A DNA stretch of 64,000 bases, from NCBI RefSeq assembly GCF_000685235.1, contig NZ_ARYH01000002.1, positions 186,001 through 250,000 of the forward strand, written 5' to 3'. Under the pieces are notes generated by a model. That model made no database searches. It was not told the origin of the DNA and saw only the letters and a list, made by a program, of their open reading frames with translations. This stretch comes from Hyphomonas adhaerens MHS-3. Lineage in GTDB: Bacteria > Pseudomonadota > Alphaproteobacteria > Caulobacterales > Hyphomonadaceae. The translations under genes were made by a program, and so were the position numbers. This document shows positions 35,238 to 45,296 of this stretch, piece after piece. Each line of letters begins with the position of its first letter. Position 1 is the first letter of the stretch.

Positions 35238-35388
35238 GCGGCAACCGGCGTTTTTCACGATCCTGCTCCGACAGGCAAGCCCTGATCTGCGCTCTCTGAC
35301 CGGCTCTCTTTGCGGCAGGACTGGATATTAGGTCCGGACTGTCCGAAGGTCCTTTGGAAAACGACATAAAATTCGGAGGAGTCAGCCA

Positions 35389-36588
35389 ATGCTCGAGGGC
35401 ATCAAGGTCATCGAATACGCAACCTACATGGCAGCGCCGGGCGCGGGATCCATCCTCAGCGACTGGGGCGCAGATGTTGTAAAAGTCGAGCCGCCCGGCG
35501 GCGACCCGATCCGGATCTTCTTCCGGACCATCGGGACGGACATCCAGGACAACCCCGTGTTCGACTTCGACAATCGCGGCAAAAAGTCGATTGCGATTGA
35601 TACGTCGAAACCAGAAGGCCAGAAACTGCTCCGGAAGATGGTGGAAGAGGCTGATGTCTTTCTGACGAATGTTCGCCCCGGCGGACTGGAACGCTCTGGC
35701 CTCAGTTATGAGGAACTCAGCAAGATCAACCCAAAGCTCGTTTATTGCTCTCTCACCGGTTACGGCCTTGAAGGCCCGGATGCCGATCGGCCGGGGTTTG
35801 ACGTCGCAAGCTTCTGGAGCCGCACGGGCGTCGGCGCCTTGACCGTTCCAAAAGGTCAGGAACCCTTCCCGCTCCGGACCGCTTTTGGGGACCATACGAC
35901 GTCCATGGCGACGGCAGCAGGCATTTGCGCTGCACTTGTGGAGGCGACGCGGACCGGCAAGGGACGCTTGGTTGAGTCTTCCCTCTTCCGGGCGGGTCTC
36001 TATGCGCTCGGGTCCGACTTCGCGATCCAGCTTTTCTTCAATCGCGTCGCGTCCACAAAGAGTCGACACGAGCAGAATGTGCCCATGACCAATTTCTTCA
36101 AGACCAAGGACGGCAGCTGGATCTGCATCGTCCAGCGTCAGGGCGATGTGGATTGGGTGCCGATGTGCAAAGTCATTGGCCGCGAAGACCTGATGGAAGA
36201 TGCCCGCTTCACCAGTTCCAAAAGCCGTCGGCAGAATGGCGCCGAACTCGTCGATATTATCGACCAGGGTTTTGCCAACTATACAAAGGCTGAGATCTCG
36301 GCTCGTCTGGACGAACATTCAATCGCCTGGGCGCCCGTCCAGACACTGGCAGAAGTCGCAGAAGATCCGCAGACAGAGGCTGCCGGCGCGATCGTTCAGG
36401 TGCCGAGCAGCAAAGGCGACGGCACGACCTACCCTTCTCCTGCGTCCCCCGTCCGGTTTCCGGGCGCCGATGATGGCCCCAAGGGACCATCACCGAAACT
36501 CGGGGAGCATACGCGCGCCGTCCTCGAGAGCCTGGGGCTACCCTCGGGAGACATCGACACATTGTATGCCGATGGCGTGGTGAAATAG
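35389..36588 (+). CDS. CaiB/BaiF family (class III) CoA-transferase
   Basis: The 399-residue enzyme moves CoA between acyl-CoA and a free acid. The family opening is clear (MLEGIKVIEYATYMAAPGAG, SDWGADVVKVEPPGGD), followed by the NRGKKSIAID segment, LTNVRPGGLERSGLSYE, and AFGDHTTSMATAAGI, where the Asp is the expected catalytic residue. GGAGG lies upstream of the ATG. It converges on a crotonase gene with two bases between the stops. Substrates cannot be inferred, but a CoA-dependent degradation pathway for a carboxylic acid is plausible. Confidence 0.95.
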   Translation: MLEGIKVIEYATYMAAPGAGSILSDWGADVVKVEPPGGDPIRIFFRTIGTDIQDNPVFDFDNRGKKSIAIDTSKPEGQKLLRKMVEEADVFLTNVRPGGLERSGLSYEELSKINPKLVYCSLTGYGLEGPDADRPGFDVASFWSRTGVGALTVPKGQEPFPLRTAFGDHTTSMATAAGICAALVEATRTGKGRLVESSLFRAGLYALGSDFAIQLFFNRVASTKSRHEQNVPMTNFFKTKDGSWICIVQRQGDVDWVPMCKVIGREDLMEDARFTSSKSRRQNGAELVDIIDQGFANYTKAEISARLDEHSIAWAPVQTLAEVAEDPQTEAAGAIVQVPSSKGDGTTYPSPASPVRFPGADDGPKGPSPKLGEHTRAVLESLGLPSGDIDTLYADGVVK

Positions 36589-36590
36589 CG

Positions 36591-37388
36591 CTACTCGCCT
36601 TTGAATTCAGGCGTGCGCTTTTCGAGGATGGCATTGACGCCTTCCATATGATCGTCCGTTTCGTGCATCAGCGCCTGGGCCGCGGCGGACATTTCCATGA
36701 TCGTGTCGTAGGACGTCGTGGCGCCCTGACGCATCAATGTCTTGGCGAGCCGCAGGGCCTGCGGCGGTTGCCCCGCAATGCGCTTGGCGAGTGTCATTGC
36801 CTCTTCCATCAACTGTTCGGGCGGCACGACCTGGGAAACAAGGCCCCAGTCGCACGCGGTCTGCGCGTCAATGACATCCCCGGTAAACAGAAGCTGCGCC
36901 GCGCGCGATGAACCGATCAGGCGTGGCAACAACCAGGCGCCACCATCTCCGGGGATCAGGCCCAGTTTCAGGAAGGTGACGCCCATCTTGGCTTTTTCCG
37001 ATGCGATGCGGATGTCCGCCATGCAGGCAACATCGCAGCCGAGGCCGATGGCCGGCCCGTTAATGGCAGAGATCAGGGGGACTTCCAGATTGTAGAGCGA
37101 GCGGACGATCACATGGATGTTCCGCCGGTAGCCTTCGCGAATATCGTGCGGCTTGCCGCCAAACGCACCGGTCTTATTCTGCATGGCTTTCACGTCGCCA
37201 CCCGCTGAGAAAGCACGCCCGGCGCCGGTCAGGATCGCGCAACGAATTTCCGGGTCTGCGGTGATTTCAGCGCAAGCCGCTGCGATTGCTTTTCCATCAC
37301 CATCCTGGCCCAGCGCGTTCATCGCATCCGGCCGGTTGAGTGTCATGATGACGATGGGACCCTGTTTTTCGAGTTTAATGACCGACAT
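36591..37388 (-). CDS. Enoyl-CoA hydratase/isomerase (crotonase) family protein
   Basis: The 265-residue protein starts at the ATG at 37388, with GGAGG eight bases before it; an earlier TTG exists. Crotonase landmarks are AFSAGGDVKAM (first oxyanion-hole loop) and NGPAIGLGCDVACMADIRIAS (second). The position normally occupied by the catalytic Glu in the FxxPExxLG motif reads FLKLGLIPGDGGAW, so that Glu is absent. A true hydratase is therefore less likely; an isomerase, hydrolase or other crotonase reaction should be considered. It converges with the CoA-transferase and may work on the same acyl-CoA. Confidence 0.93.
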   Translation of the reverse strand: MSVIKLEKQGPIVIMTLNRPDAMNALGQDGDGKAIAAACAEITADPEIRCAILTGAGRAFSAGGDVKAMQNKTGAFGGKPHDIREGYRRNIHVIVRSLYNLEVPLISAINGPAIGLGCDVACMADIRIASEKAKMGVTFLKLGLIPGDGGAWLLPRLIGSSRAAQLLFTGDVIDAQTACDWGLVSQVVPPEQLMEEAMTLAKRIAGQPPQALRLAKTLMRQGATTSYDTIMEMSAAAQALMHETDDHMEGVNAILEKRTPEFKGE

Positions 37389-37594
37389 CCGGTTTGCCTC
37401 CAATTATGCTGTCAGGAGAACTGACAGCCCCTGCCCCGCTTGTCCATGTCCGCCCATGCGGCGTTTTCGATCAGATTCGCCGCCATATGACTGAGGAAGA
37501 GCTCTATTAAGTATTACGAATCATCTATCCCCGATTGTGATGCTATTGTCGGGCACGGAAATTCGGTGCCTCCGCTCAAGACGGCGAGGATCGG

Positions 37595-38944
37595 ATGGGA
37601 AGGCTGGGTGATCGACAAGTATTCTGGCTCATTGCGGTGTTTGTGGTCTGTATCGTCCTCGTCGTCAGGACCGAGCCACACTTGTTCGGCTGGTTTGGTC
37701 CGGACGGATATTGGGCAACGCATTGGGCTCGAGACTATTCGAGTGGTTTTGTGCGGCGCGGACTGCTTGGAACATTGATTCAACTGCCCGGCGGAGACCC
37801 CTCCGACTACGCCGTTATTGCAATTTTCAGCTGGGTCATCGCGTTGGCGCTGATGGTCGTCATAGCCGATGCATTGTGGCGCCTGACGCGTCCGCTCGCC
37901 CGATGGCAAGCGGCAACGATCCTGGTCATCGCACTTCTTTCGCCAGTCACATCGGGGATGCTGATTGAAACGCTGGGGGATCCGATCCAGCTGATTGTGC
38001 TGGTCTACGTGCTTCTTGCCAGGCATCTGCTGGCGGGACGCCGAATTGGTGTCATCACAGCAGTCTTTGCTGCTTTCGGGCTTACCATGTCGCTAATTCA
38101 TGAAGCGGCGGTTTTCTTTGTCCTGCCAGCCCTATTCATCCAGGCGTTGATGCTTCGAAAAGGCCGAGGCGCCTGGATGGCATTCGCCGCCTGCTTCATC
38201 AGCAGCGCAGGAGGCGTCGCGGTCCTGTTACTCACCAATGAAGCAGAACCGGTCACATCCAATCCGGTCCTGCATCTTGGCGATGTCACATACATCTACC
38301 CCTTGCAGTTCGACAGCTTCACCAACCTGCTGCGGGACGAACTCATCCGCATGTTTGCCAGCGGCATTGGCGGATATATGGAGACCATCGCACGGCTTGG
38401 CGGCGCTGCGGCGCTGCCTGTCTTTCTTGCCCTGCTCCTGATTACGTTCAGACATGGCCTGTCTCGTCCGTGGTCAGGCAGACAGTTGGCAGTCATGGCG
38501 GCTTTCATCCTGCCTGCGCTGGCGATCATGCCGCTATTGTTGGTCGCCCATGATTGGGGCCGGTTCTTTGCTTACACCTTTATCATTTCCATGTTGGCCA
38601 TGGCCGATACAGCGGGTGAAGAAACTGCCGCGCCTGGCCGGACTGTCATGTTGAGCTTTCTCGGCAGCGGGCTTCTGCTTGCCGGGCTGACAACGACCGA
38701 TCAGTTGACCCTCTACCGGATGGACGGATTGCGGATGCAGCCGCACCTGATGATGGTCAGCTTCGCAATCCTTCTGATGGCTCGGCTGATGGTCATGTTT
38801 TCAGAGAGAAGATCAGGTGAGCAACACAACGCTTCGAGCGATATACAAGATACCGGCCTGGTCGACATCATCCCGCCGGGTGACGGAATCTCGTACCGGG
38901 CGCAGGCGGGTCGGAGCGGCCGCCAGCGAAACACTGCGCCTTAG
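37595..38944 (+). CDS. Polytopic inner-membrane protein of unknown function
   Basis: About ten hydrophobic segments span this 449-residue protein, starting with VFWLIAVFVVCIVLVV near residue 10. After the first segment comes WARDYSSGFVRRGLLG, a phrase shared by poorly described membrane proteins of the glycosyltransferase (GT-C)-like or polysaccharide-polymerase type; I cannot assign it more precisely. The hydrophilic tail after residue 408 overlaps the 3' end of the convergent gene by 77 bp, so the last residues may vary between strains. No operon partner on the same strand is evident. Confidence 0.8.
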   Translation: MGRLGDRQVFWLIAVFVVCIVLVVRTEPHLFGWFGPDGYWATHWARDYSSGFVRRGLLGTLIQLPGGDPSDYAVIAIFSWVIALALMVVIADALWRLTRPLARWQAATILVIALLSPVTSGMLIETLGDPIQLIVLVYVLLARHLLAGRRIGVITAVFAAFGLTMSLIHEAAVFFVLPALFIQALMLRKGRGAWMAFAACFISSAGGVAVLLLTNEAEPVTSNPVLHLGDVTYIYPLQFDSFTNLLRDELIRMFASGIGGYMETIARLGGAAALPVFLALLLITFRHGLSRPWSGRQLAVMAAFILPALAIMPLLLVAHDWGRFFAYTFIISMLAMADTAGEETAAPGRTVMLSFLGSGLLLAGLTTTDQLTLYRMDGLRMQPHLMMVSFAILLMARLMVMFSERRSGEQHNASSDIQDTGLVDIIPPGDGISYRAQAGRSGRQRNTAP

Positions 38945-39656
38945 ACATCCAGTCGGTGGCGACCGGCCCGGCGATCTTGAGCGCGGTGTCCTTCACGTTC
39001 CGGGTCTGGGTGACGACCTGGCAGAATTCCGTTGCGCTTCCTTCGATCAAATTGGTGCCGTCACCATCTCCGAACGTCCAGATTTCGCCCGAAGGGGCAG
39101 TCAACTTGACCACCGGCATCGGACCCGGTGGATCTTCCTTGCGGACCAAATAGGTCCATCCATACGTATTCACACCCAGGACAGCGATATTGCGGATCCT
39201 GTCGGCGTCCTCCCGTTCAGCACCGAGGACATCATAGACTTCCTGCCCGTGCGCCCATGTCTCCATGAGACGCGCAGTGATTGACGACCGGGCGCTCATG
39301 GATGGCCCGGCCCATTTGAGGCGGGCTTTGGGATCGGCGGTTGCAAATATTTGCGCCGTCTTTTGTGCTTGCTTCCACCATGTGGCCAGCAGTGCAGCAC
39401 CAGATGCGCCTTGAACCAGCTCTTGCTCACAGACACGCATGCCTTTTGCACCGACAGCTTCGAGTTCTGCCTCAAGGCGAGCTTCATCCGCGAGCTGCAG
39501 TTCTGCCATCCAGTTCCAGAAATGGAGGTGCCGGAGGACATCATTGACGCTCCAGTCCTTGAACAGGGTGACTTTGTCGAAGTCTGAATCAGGCCGATCT
39601 GCCAGAAGCGCAAAGAGCGCCCGGCTTTCCTCAAGAAAGTCGTCTGCCTGTTCCAT
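38868..39656 (-). CDS. TIGR03084-type DinB/maleylpyruvate isomerase-like protein
   Basis: The 262-residue protein has the helical DinB-like N-terminus with RALFALLADR, WSVNDVLRHLHFWN and WAHGQEVYDVLG, matching the TIGR03084/mycothiol-dependent maleylpyruvate isomerase N-terminal family in which His residues bind a metal. The second half is a small beta-rich domain (VKLTAPSGEIWTFGDGDG). The reaction is unknown. It is transcribed towards the membrane protein, with C-termini overlapping, and lies 64 bp downstream of rpiB. Confidence 0.88.
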   Translation of the reverse strand: MEQADDFLEESRALFALLADRPDSDFDKVTLFKDWSVNDVLRHLHFWNWMAELQLADEARLEAELEAVGAKGMRVCEQELVQGASGAALLATWWKQAQKTAQIFATADPKARLKWAGPSMSARSSITARLMETWAHGQEVYDVLGAEREDADRIRNIAVLGVNTYGWTYLVRKEDPPGPMPVVKLTAPSGEIWTFGDGDGTNLIEGSATEFCQVVTQTRNVKDTALKIAGPVATDWMSKAQCFAGGRSDPPAPGTRFRHPAG

Positions 39657-39720
39657 GCTTTCCTCCTATGTCTCTGCCATATTCGGCGAGACCGGCCGGA
39701 AATGCCACACTTCCCTGGCG

Positions 39721-40170
39721 CTAACCTTCGAGCGCTTTGATCATGTCGACGCGGGTTGCGTGCCGGCCGCCTTCGAATTCGGCAGAGAGGAACGCATCGA
39801 CGATGTCGAGAGCCAATCCTTCGCCGACCACCCGCGCGCCGATCGATAACATGTTGGCATCATTATGCTGGCGGATCATGCGGGCGGAAAACGTGTCGGA
39901 ACAAACGCCGCAGCGGATACCCTTCACCTTGTTCGCTGCCATCATGATGCCTTGCCCTGTGCCACACACGATGATGCCGAGCTGACAGTCGCCAGAGGCA
40001 ACGCGTTGAGCGGCGGCTTCGCCATGAATGGGATAATGGGTGCTTTCCGACGTCATTGGGCCAATATCGATAACTTCCCAGCCACGTTCGGTAATATGCG
40101 CGGCGATGGTTTTGCGTAGCTCGATGTCAGCATGGTCGCTGGAAACGACGATGCGCTTATGGGTGCTCAT
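39721..40170 (-). CDS. rpiB: Ribose-5-phosphate isomerase B
   Basis: This 149-residue enzyme interconverts ribose-5-phosphate and ribulose-5-phosphate. Family motifs: VVSSDHADIELR near the start, GIIVCGTGQGIMMAANK with the catalytic Cys, and RMIRQHNDANMLSIGARVVG near the end. Length matches RpiB. It is 13 bp after guaA on the same strand, so the two are probably co-transcribed; both draw on or feed nucleotide precursors. Confidence 0.96.
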   Translation of the reverse strand: MSTHKRIVVSSDHADIELRKTIAAHITERGWEVIDIGPMTSESTHYPIHGEAAAQRVASGDCQLGIIVCGTGQGIMMAANKVKGIRCGVCSDTFSARMIRQHNDANMLSIGARVVGEGLALDIVDAFLSAEFEGGRHATRVDMIKALEG

Positions 40171-40183
40171 CAGAATGTGGTCC

Positions 40184-41746
40184 CTATTCCCACTCGATTG
40201 TTCCTGGGGGTTTTGACGTCACATCATAGACGACGCGGTTCACGCCCTTCACTTCATTGATGATGCGGGTGGCGACCCGGCCGAGGAATTCGTGCTCGAA
40301 TGGGTAATAGTCCGCAGTCATACCATCTGTCGATGTCACGGCTCGCAGGGCCAGCACGGCCTCGTAGGTGCGTTCATCTCCCATGACACCTACGGTGTTT
40401 ACGGGCAACAGCACGCTGAAAGCCTGCCAGATTTCGTTGTAGAGGCCCGCCTTTCGGATCTCGTCGATGTAGATTGCGTCGGCCTTGCGGAGTGTATCCG
40501 CCTTCTCCCGGGTAATTGCCCCCGGGATCCGGATGGCGAGGCCGGGGCCCGGAAATGGGTGGCGGTCTACAAACGCGTCGGTCAGGCCAAGTTCCCGGCC
40601 GAGGGCGCGGACTTCATCCTTGAAAAGCTCCCGGAGCGGCTCGACCAGCTTCATATTCATGCGTTCAGGCAGGCCACCCACATTATGGTGGCTCTTGATC
40701 GTCACGGAGGGGCCGCCAAGCGCGGAGACACTTTCGATCACGTCAGGATAAAGCGTGCCCTGGGCCAGGAAATCCGCGCCACCGATCTTCTTTGCTTCAT
40801 CGTCGAAGACATCGATGAAAAGACCACCAATGATCTTGCGCTTGCGTTCCGGGTCGGTGACGCCCTCCAACTTGCCGAGGAACAGTTCTGACGCGTCCAC
40901 GTGGACCAGCGGGATGTTGTAGTGCTCACGGAACAGGTTCACGACCTGATCGCTTTCGCCGGCGCGCATAAGACCGTGATCGACATAGACGCAGGTCAGC
41001 TGATCGCCGATCGCTTCATGGATCAATACCGCGGCCACGGAGGAATCGACCCCGCCGGACAACCCGCAAATCACGCGCCCGTCGCCGACCTGTTCGCGGA
41101 TCTTCTGAACCGCCTCAGCCCGGTAGGCTGCCATCGTCCAGTCGCCTTTCAGTCCGGCAACGCCGTGTGTAAAATTGCGGAGCAGCTGACGGCCATGCGT
41201 CGTATGGACGACTTCCGGGTGGAACTGGGTGCCATAGAATCGGCGTTCGGGGGCTGCGATGATCGCGTAAGGTGCGCCGGGGGATTTGGCGATCACACCA
41301 AAGCCGGAGGCCATGTCAGCGACATGATCGCCGTGGCTCATCCAGACCTGTTCATGGTCGCCTGCGTGGAAAAGGCCTTCGAGGATTGGGTCGTCGACAA
41401 CCTTCTCGATAAACGCGCGCCCGAATTCACGGCTGGTACCGCTTTCCACTTTACCGCCGAGTTGCTCCATCATGACCTGCTGGCCATAGCAGATGCCCAG
41501 CACCGGAACGCCGAGGGAAAAGACCGCGTCGTCGGCCCGCGGGCTATCCTCCCAAGTGACACTCGAAGGGCCGCCGGACAGGATGACGGCCTTTGGATCG
41601 TACTCCGCCAGGAAGGCGGCATCGACCTTGTTGAACGGATGGATTTCGCAGTAGACGCCGCTCTCTCGGAGCCGCCGGGCGATCAGCTGAGTCACCTGGC
41701 TTCCAAAGTCGACGATAAGGGCGCGTTCGTGTCTCTGGTCAGTCAT
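40184..41746 (-). CDS. guaA: GMP synthase (glutamine-hydrolysing)
   Basis: The 520-residue GuaA turns XMP into GMP using ATP and glutamine. An N-terminal class I amidotransferase domain has VLGICYGQQ (nucleophile Cys) and a His-x-Glu in FHPEVVHT. The ATP-pyrophosphatase domain has the P-loop [16 protein letters not shown] and the C-terminal dimerisation region ends in KPPGTIEWE. The length is standard. rpiB follows directly. guaB, the preceding step, is on the same strand 8 kb upstream. Confidence 0.98.
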   Translation of the reverse strand: MTDQRHERALIVDFGSQVTQLIARRLRESGVYCEIHPFNKVDAAFLAEYDPKAVILSGGPSSVTWEDSPRADDAVFSLGVPVLGICYGQQVMMEQLGGKVESGTSREFGRAFIEKVVDDPILEGLFHAGDHEQVWMSHGDHVADMASGFGVIAKSPGAPYAIIAAPERRFYGTQFHPEVVHTTHGRQLLRNFTHGVAGLKGDWTMAAYRAEAVQKIREQVGDGRVICGLSGGVDSSVAAVLIHEAIGDQLTCVYVDHGLMRAGESDQVVNLFREHYNIPLVHVDASELFLGKLEGVTDPERKRKIIGGLFIDVFDDEAKKIGGADFLAQGTLYPDVIESVSALGGPSVTIKSHHNVGGLPERMNMKLVEPLRELFKDEVRALGRELGLTDAFVDRHPFPGPGLAIRIPGAITREKADTLRKADAIYIDEIRKAGLYNEIWQAFSVLLPVNTVGVMGDERTYEAVLALRAVTSTDGMTADYYPFEHEFLGRVATRIINEVKGVNRVVYDVTSKPPGTIEWE

Positions 41747-41846
41747 GGCGCCGCTTAGCCGAGGATGAGAGATTCGTCCATATCAAGTTACTGCAGCAGT
41801 GCCGCGAGTACTTGACCCTGCTGGCGGACCGGCATTTCCTGCCATC

Positions 41847-42890
41847 ATGACAGCCAGCCTTCCCCACGAGACCCGCAAGCAAAGCGCGCTGGACCAGGCG
41901 CGGGCCGGAAACTTCGCTGAAGCGGTATCCCTCGTTCAGTCCGTTCTGAAAGAAGCGCCGCGCGACGTCGGCGCCCTACTTCTGTTGGGCGACATCCAGC
42001 ATGCCGCTGGCATGAGCCAGGAAGCCAGCCGGGCCTATGGCGCCCTGCTTCAGATTATCGGATCGAGCGGCTCTCCTATGCCGCAGGGCTTTGAATCGGC
42101 TGTGAACCGGGCTCAGGCCCGGCTCAATGAATATGCGAATGCTTATGAAAGCTTCGTCGAAAAGACCGTCCCGAAGCAGGCCCGGTCGAAGCGGTTCGAC
42201 GAGTCGGTCGACATCCTGCTCGGCAAGCGGCAGATCTATGTCCAACAGCCGACCAAGTATTATTTCCCGGGCCTGCCGCAGATCCAGTTCTACGACACCC
42301 AGGATTTCGACTGGGTGCCTGCGCTGGAAGCCAGAACCGCGGATATCCGCCGCGAGCTCCTGAACGTTCTGGCGGACCGGTCTGCCTTCCGACCTTATCT
42401 GGAGCGTGACGACAGCCAGACAAATGTAAACACGCATGATCTCGTCGAGAATGACGACTGGGGCGCTTTCTATCTCTGGAAAGACGGACAGCGCATCGAG
42501 GAGAATTGCGCCCGCTGTCCGATTACCGCATCCGCCTTCGAGGATGTTCCATTTGACCACCTTCCCGGCAAAGCGCCGATGGTCCTCTTCTCGCTCTTGA
42601 AGCCCGGTGCGCATATTCCGCCGCACTCCGGGCTGATCAATACACGCCTGATCTGCCACCTTCCCATCCTTGTCCCCGGCCCCGCCTGGTTGCGGGTGGG
42701 AAGCGAAACCCACTACTGGCAGGAAGGCAAACTGGTCATGTTTGATGACAGTATCGAACATGAGGCGATGAACGAAGCGGACCAGACCCGCGTCGTCCTG
42801 CTGTTCGATATCTGGCGTCCGGAGCTGAGCCTGCAGGAACGTGACGAAGTCGCCAAACTGTTTGGCGCGATCACCTCCTATTCCGGCTGA
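41847..42890 (+). CDS. Aspartyl/asparaginyl beta-hydroxylase-like dioxygenase with TPR-like N-terminus
   Basis: The catalytic half (about residues 170-340) has the AspH fold signature HIPPHSGLINTRLICHLPI, then DDSIEHEAMNEADQTRVVL, giving the metal His residues and the 2-oxoglutarate-binding Arg expected for an Fe(II) dioxygenase. The first 80 residues form paired helices with a TPR-like pattern (ARAGNFAEAVSLVQSVLKEAP), used for partner binding. The ATG at 41847 is the first reasonable start; a GTG at 41799 is an alternative and neither has a clear ribosome site. It is divergent from guaA and converges on the RsmB-like gene. The hydroxylated substrate is unknown. Confidence 0.9.
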   Translation: MTASLPHETRKQSALDQARAGNFAEAVSLVQSVLKEAPRDVGALLLLGDIQHAAGMSQEASRAYGALLQIIGSSGSPMPQGFESAVNRAQARLNEYANAYESFVEKTVPKQARSKRFDESVDILLGKRQIYVQQPTKYYFPGLPQIQFYDTQDFDWVPALEARTADIRRELLNVLADRSAFRPYLERDDSQTNVNTHDLVENDDWGAFYLWKDGQRIEENCARCPITASAFEDVPFDHLPGKAPMVLFSLLKPGAHIPPHSGLINTRLICHLPILVPGPAWLRVGSETHYWQEGKLVMFDDSIEHEAMNEADQTRVVLLFDIWRPELSLQERDEVAKLFGAITSYSG

Positions 42891-42892
42891 AC

Positions 42893-44197
42893 CTAGGCTT
42901 TCCGCAGAACCGCAAAGAAGAAGCCATCCGTACCGGCCCGGCGCGGGGTCAGACGGACCGAACCGGACGGACCGCGATAGCCGCGGACCATCGCCGCGCC
43001 GTCGTCCGTCAGCAGGCCGGAGGCGATCGCCGCTTCAGCAGCGTCTTCCTCGGTAAAATCGGCATGGCCTGTCAGGAATTCCGTCACGCGGTCTTCGTCT
43101 TCTTCCATCAGGAAGCTGCAGGTGGCGTAGACGAGCCGCCCGCCTGGCTTCACGAACGTGCTGGCGTTCGCAAGAATGTCCGTCTGCTCTTGCTGGCGTT
43201 TGGCCAATTGCCCCGGCTTTAGGCGCCATTTGGCATCCGGACGGCGGCGCCAAGTGCCGGTGCCCGTGCAGGGCGCGTCAACAAAAACGAGGTCCATCTG
43301 GCCGGTCAGATCTTCCAGTTGGGTCTGCTCCGATGGATGGACGAGTTGCACATTGTGGGCGCCCGAACGTTTCAGGCGCGGGATCAAAGCAGAAAGCCGC
43401 CGGCCGTCGATGTCGTAAGCGAAGATCTGTCCCTTGCCCTGCATCTGGCAAGCCAAAGCGAGCGTCTTCCCCCCGCCGCCTGCGCAATAGTCCAGCACCT
43501 GTTCGCCCGGCTGGGCGTTCCCAGCGGCCGCCGCAATCTGGGAGCCGGCATCCTGCACTTCCACCCAGCCTTTCGAATAGGCCGGAATGCTTTCAAGGCT
43601 CGCTTCGCGCTGCGACGGGTCGCGGGCGGGAATATGATAGGCATTGTGGAGCAGCTTCGAAGGTTCCGCCTTGGCGCTCTTCAGCGGAGCGGCCGCCTTT
43701 TCCGCATCCACTTTCAGCGTGTTGACGCGCAGATCCACATCCGCGCGGACGGCCATGGCCTGCGCTTCGACGACAGCCTCTTCCCCGAAGACGCGGGCAA
43801 GGTGCGGCGCCAGCCATTCCGGATAGTCGCCCTGCGCATGCGGCGGGGCGGTCGGGTCCGGTGCCATGACGAGGCGTTCGCGCTCCTGCAGCGTCAGCTT
43901 TTCAGGCGCGTGCTCCTCATCCATCGCTGCGTCGATCTCCCGGATGTTCCAGCCCCAGGCATGGGCCAGTGCACCAAGGATCAGGCCGCGCGGGCTGTCG
44001 TCGCCCATGGCGTGGGCGATTGAGTTGCGCTTGCGCAGCGCGTCCAGCACCAGGCCGGAGACCCAGGCGCGATCCTTTGCGCCGGCATAGCGGGCGCGCT
44101 TGCCCCAGTCCCGTGCCGCAGATTTCACCGGCTGGTGGCGGTTCAGGACGTCTGTGAGGACGTCGATGGATGCAGATATCTTTCCGCCGTTGCGCAT
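42893..44197 (-). CDS. RsmB/NOP2 family rRNA (cytosine-5) methyltransferase
   Basis: The 434-residue enzyme carries the SAM-binding motif LDYCAGGGGKTLALA, the DAPCTGTGTWRRRPD segment with a catalytic Cys, and the YATCSFLMEEDED segment with the second conserved Cys, the pair that defines RNA m5C methyltransferases. An N-terminal helical domain of about 150 residues corresponds to the NusB-like part of RsmB. 16S rRNA is the likely substrate. It converges with the dioxygenase gene (2 bp between stops). Confidence 0.93.
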   Translation of the reverse strand: MRNGGKISASIDVLTDVLNRHQPVKSAARDWGKRARYAGAKDRAWVSGLVLDALRKRNSIAHAMGDDSPRGLILGALAHAWGWNIREIDAAMDEEHAPEKLTLQERERLVMAPDPTAPPHAQGDYPEWLAPHLARVFGEEAVVEAQAMAVRADVDLRVNTLKVDAEKAAAPLKSAKAEPSKLLHNAYHIPARDPSQREASLESIPAYSKGWVEVQDAGSQIAAAAGNAQPGEQVLDYCAGGGGKTLALACQMQGKGQIFAYDIDGRRLSALIPRLKRSGAHNVQLVHPSEQTQLEDLTGQMDLVFVDAPCTGTGTWRRRPDAKWRLKPGQLAKRQQEQTDILANASTFVKPGGRLVYATCSFLMEEDEDRVTEFLTGHADFTEEDAAEAAIASGLLTDDGAAMVRGYRGPSGSVRLTPRRAGTDGFFFAVLRKA

Positions 44198-44314
44198 GAA
44201 ACACCTTTGTACTTCGAGTTTCCGAACGGCTTAGCCGGAGCGGTCGCCCATTGAAACAGATAGACTCCAGAACTCTGAGGCATTTACAGTCACCTCTGGC
44301 GGAGGGATGCATGA

Positions 44315-44617
44315 ATGACTGTCTACGTAGTGGCGAAATTGAAGATCAATGACCGTGAGACCTACGCAAAATACAGCGACGGTTTCATGGATATCCTCCC
44401 CCGGTATGGCGGAAAACTCCTGTCCGTGGATGACGGCGCCGAGGTGATCGAAGGCGATTGGCCCTACAATCGCACCGTCCTGCTGGAGTTTCCCGACAAG
44501 GCAGGCATGCAGACCTGGTACAATTCCCCGGAATACAGGGATCTGGTGAAGCACCGCTACGCATCCTCAACAGCCGAGATTGCCCTTATCAAAGGCTGGC
44601 AAGACGTCGAAAACTGA
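44315..44617 (+). CDS. DUF1330 family protein
   Basis: A 100-residue alpha/beta-barrel-like monooxygenase-fold protein. YVVAKLKINDRETYAKYSDG opens the DUF1330 pattern, and YGGKLLSVDDGAEVIEG plus PEYRDLVKHRYASSTAEIAL closes it. The function is unknown; relatives form dimers and lack cofactors. It is 12 bp upstream of an acetyltransferase gene, so probably co-transcribed. Confidence 0.93.
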   Translation: MTVYVVAKLKINDRETYAKYSDGFMDILPRYGGKLLSVDDGAEVIEGDWPYNRTVLLEFPDKAGMQTWYNSPEYRDLVKHRYASSTAEIALIKGWQDVEN

Positions 44618-44629
44618 AGGACTTGCACC

Positions 44630-45244
44630 ATGGAATTCGATCTGCCCTCCGGGCTCCGTAATGCCGGTCCCGCGGACTGGCGATTGATTGGCGATATCAC
44701 CGGGGAAGCGTTCGAGACCGATCCGGTGAACCTCTGGATATTCGGCCACACAACCGCCCTGAAGCCGACATTCGCGCTGCTCGCGCAGGCGATTTACCTG
44801 AAATATGGCATCTGCCACCTGGCCGGCGAAGGCGGGGCGACGATGTGGATCGAGTCTCAGAACCGGCAGGAACTTGGCTTGATACCGACTCTCCGTCTCC
44901 TGCCAATCCTGATGTTCAAAGGATCTCAGGGATCCATCTTCCGGGCCCTCAAAGCCGGCAAGGTGATGGATCAGAACCACCCGAAAGACCCGCACCTCTA
45001 CCTCTTCACCATCGGCACCCGGAAAGACGCGCGCGGAACGGGGCTCGGCAAGCTGATGATGGCGCCGATGAAGGCCGCCGCCGACAAGGCGCGCCTGCCC
45101 CTTTACCTCGAAAACTCGAACCCGATGAATACCGGCTTCTACCAGAGCCACGGATTTGAACGGATGAAACTGTTCGAAATCGGCCCCGGCGCCCCGCCCA
45201 TGGAAGCGATGTGGCGTGAACCGCGCGATCCCCAGCACGTGTGA
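44630..45244 (+). CDS. GNAT family N-acetyltransferase
   Basis: In this 204-residue protein the acetyl-CoA-binding motif is TRKDARGTGLGKLMMAPM (about 145-162), followed by LPLYLENSNPMNTGFYQSHGF, the usual GNAT end. The N-terminal part covers substrate recognition. GAAGGA precedes the ATG. The acceptor substrate is unknown. It follows the DUF1330 gene closely. Confidence 0.92.
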   Translation: MEFDLPSGLRNAGPADWRLIGDITGEAFETDPVNLWIFGHTTALKPTFALLAQAIYLKYGICHLAGEGGATMWIESQNRQELGLIPTLRLLPILMFKGSQGSIFRALKAGKVMDQNHPKDPHLYLFTIGTRKDARGTGLGKLMMAPMKAAADKARLPLYLENSNPMNTGFYQSHGFERMKLFEIGPGAPPMEAMWREPRDPQHV

Positions 45245-45296
45245 CCGGCGCGGGCCTCAGCCCGTCCGGCAAATCGGTGTTGGATAAGGCGTTGGA

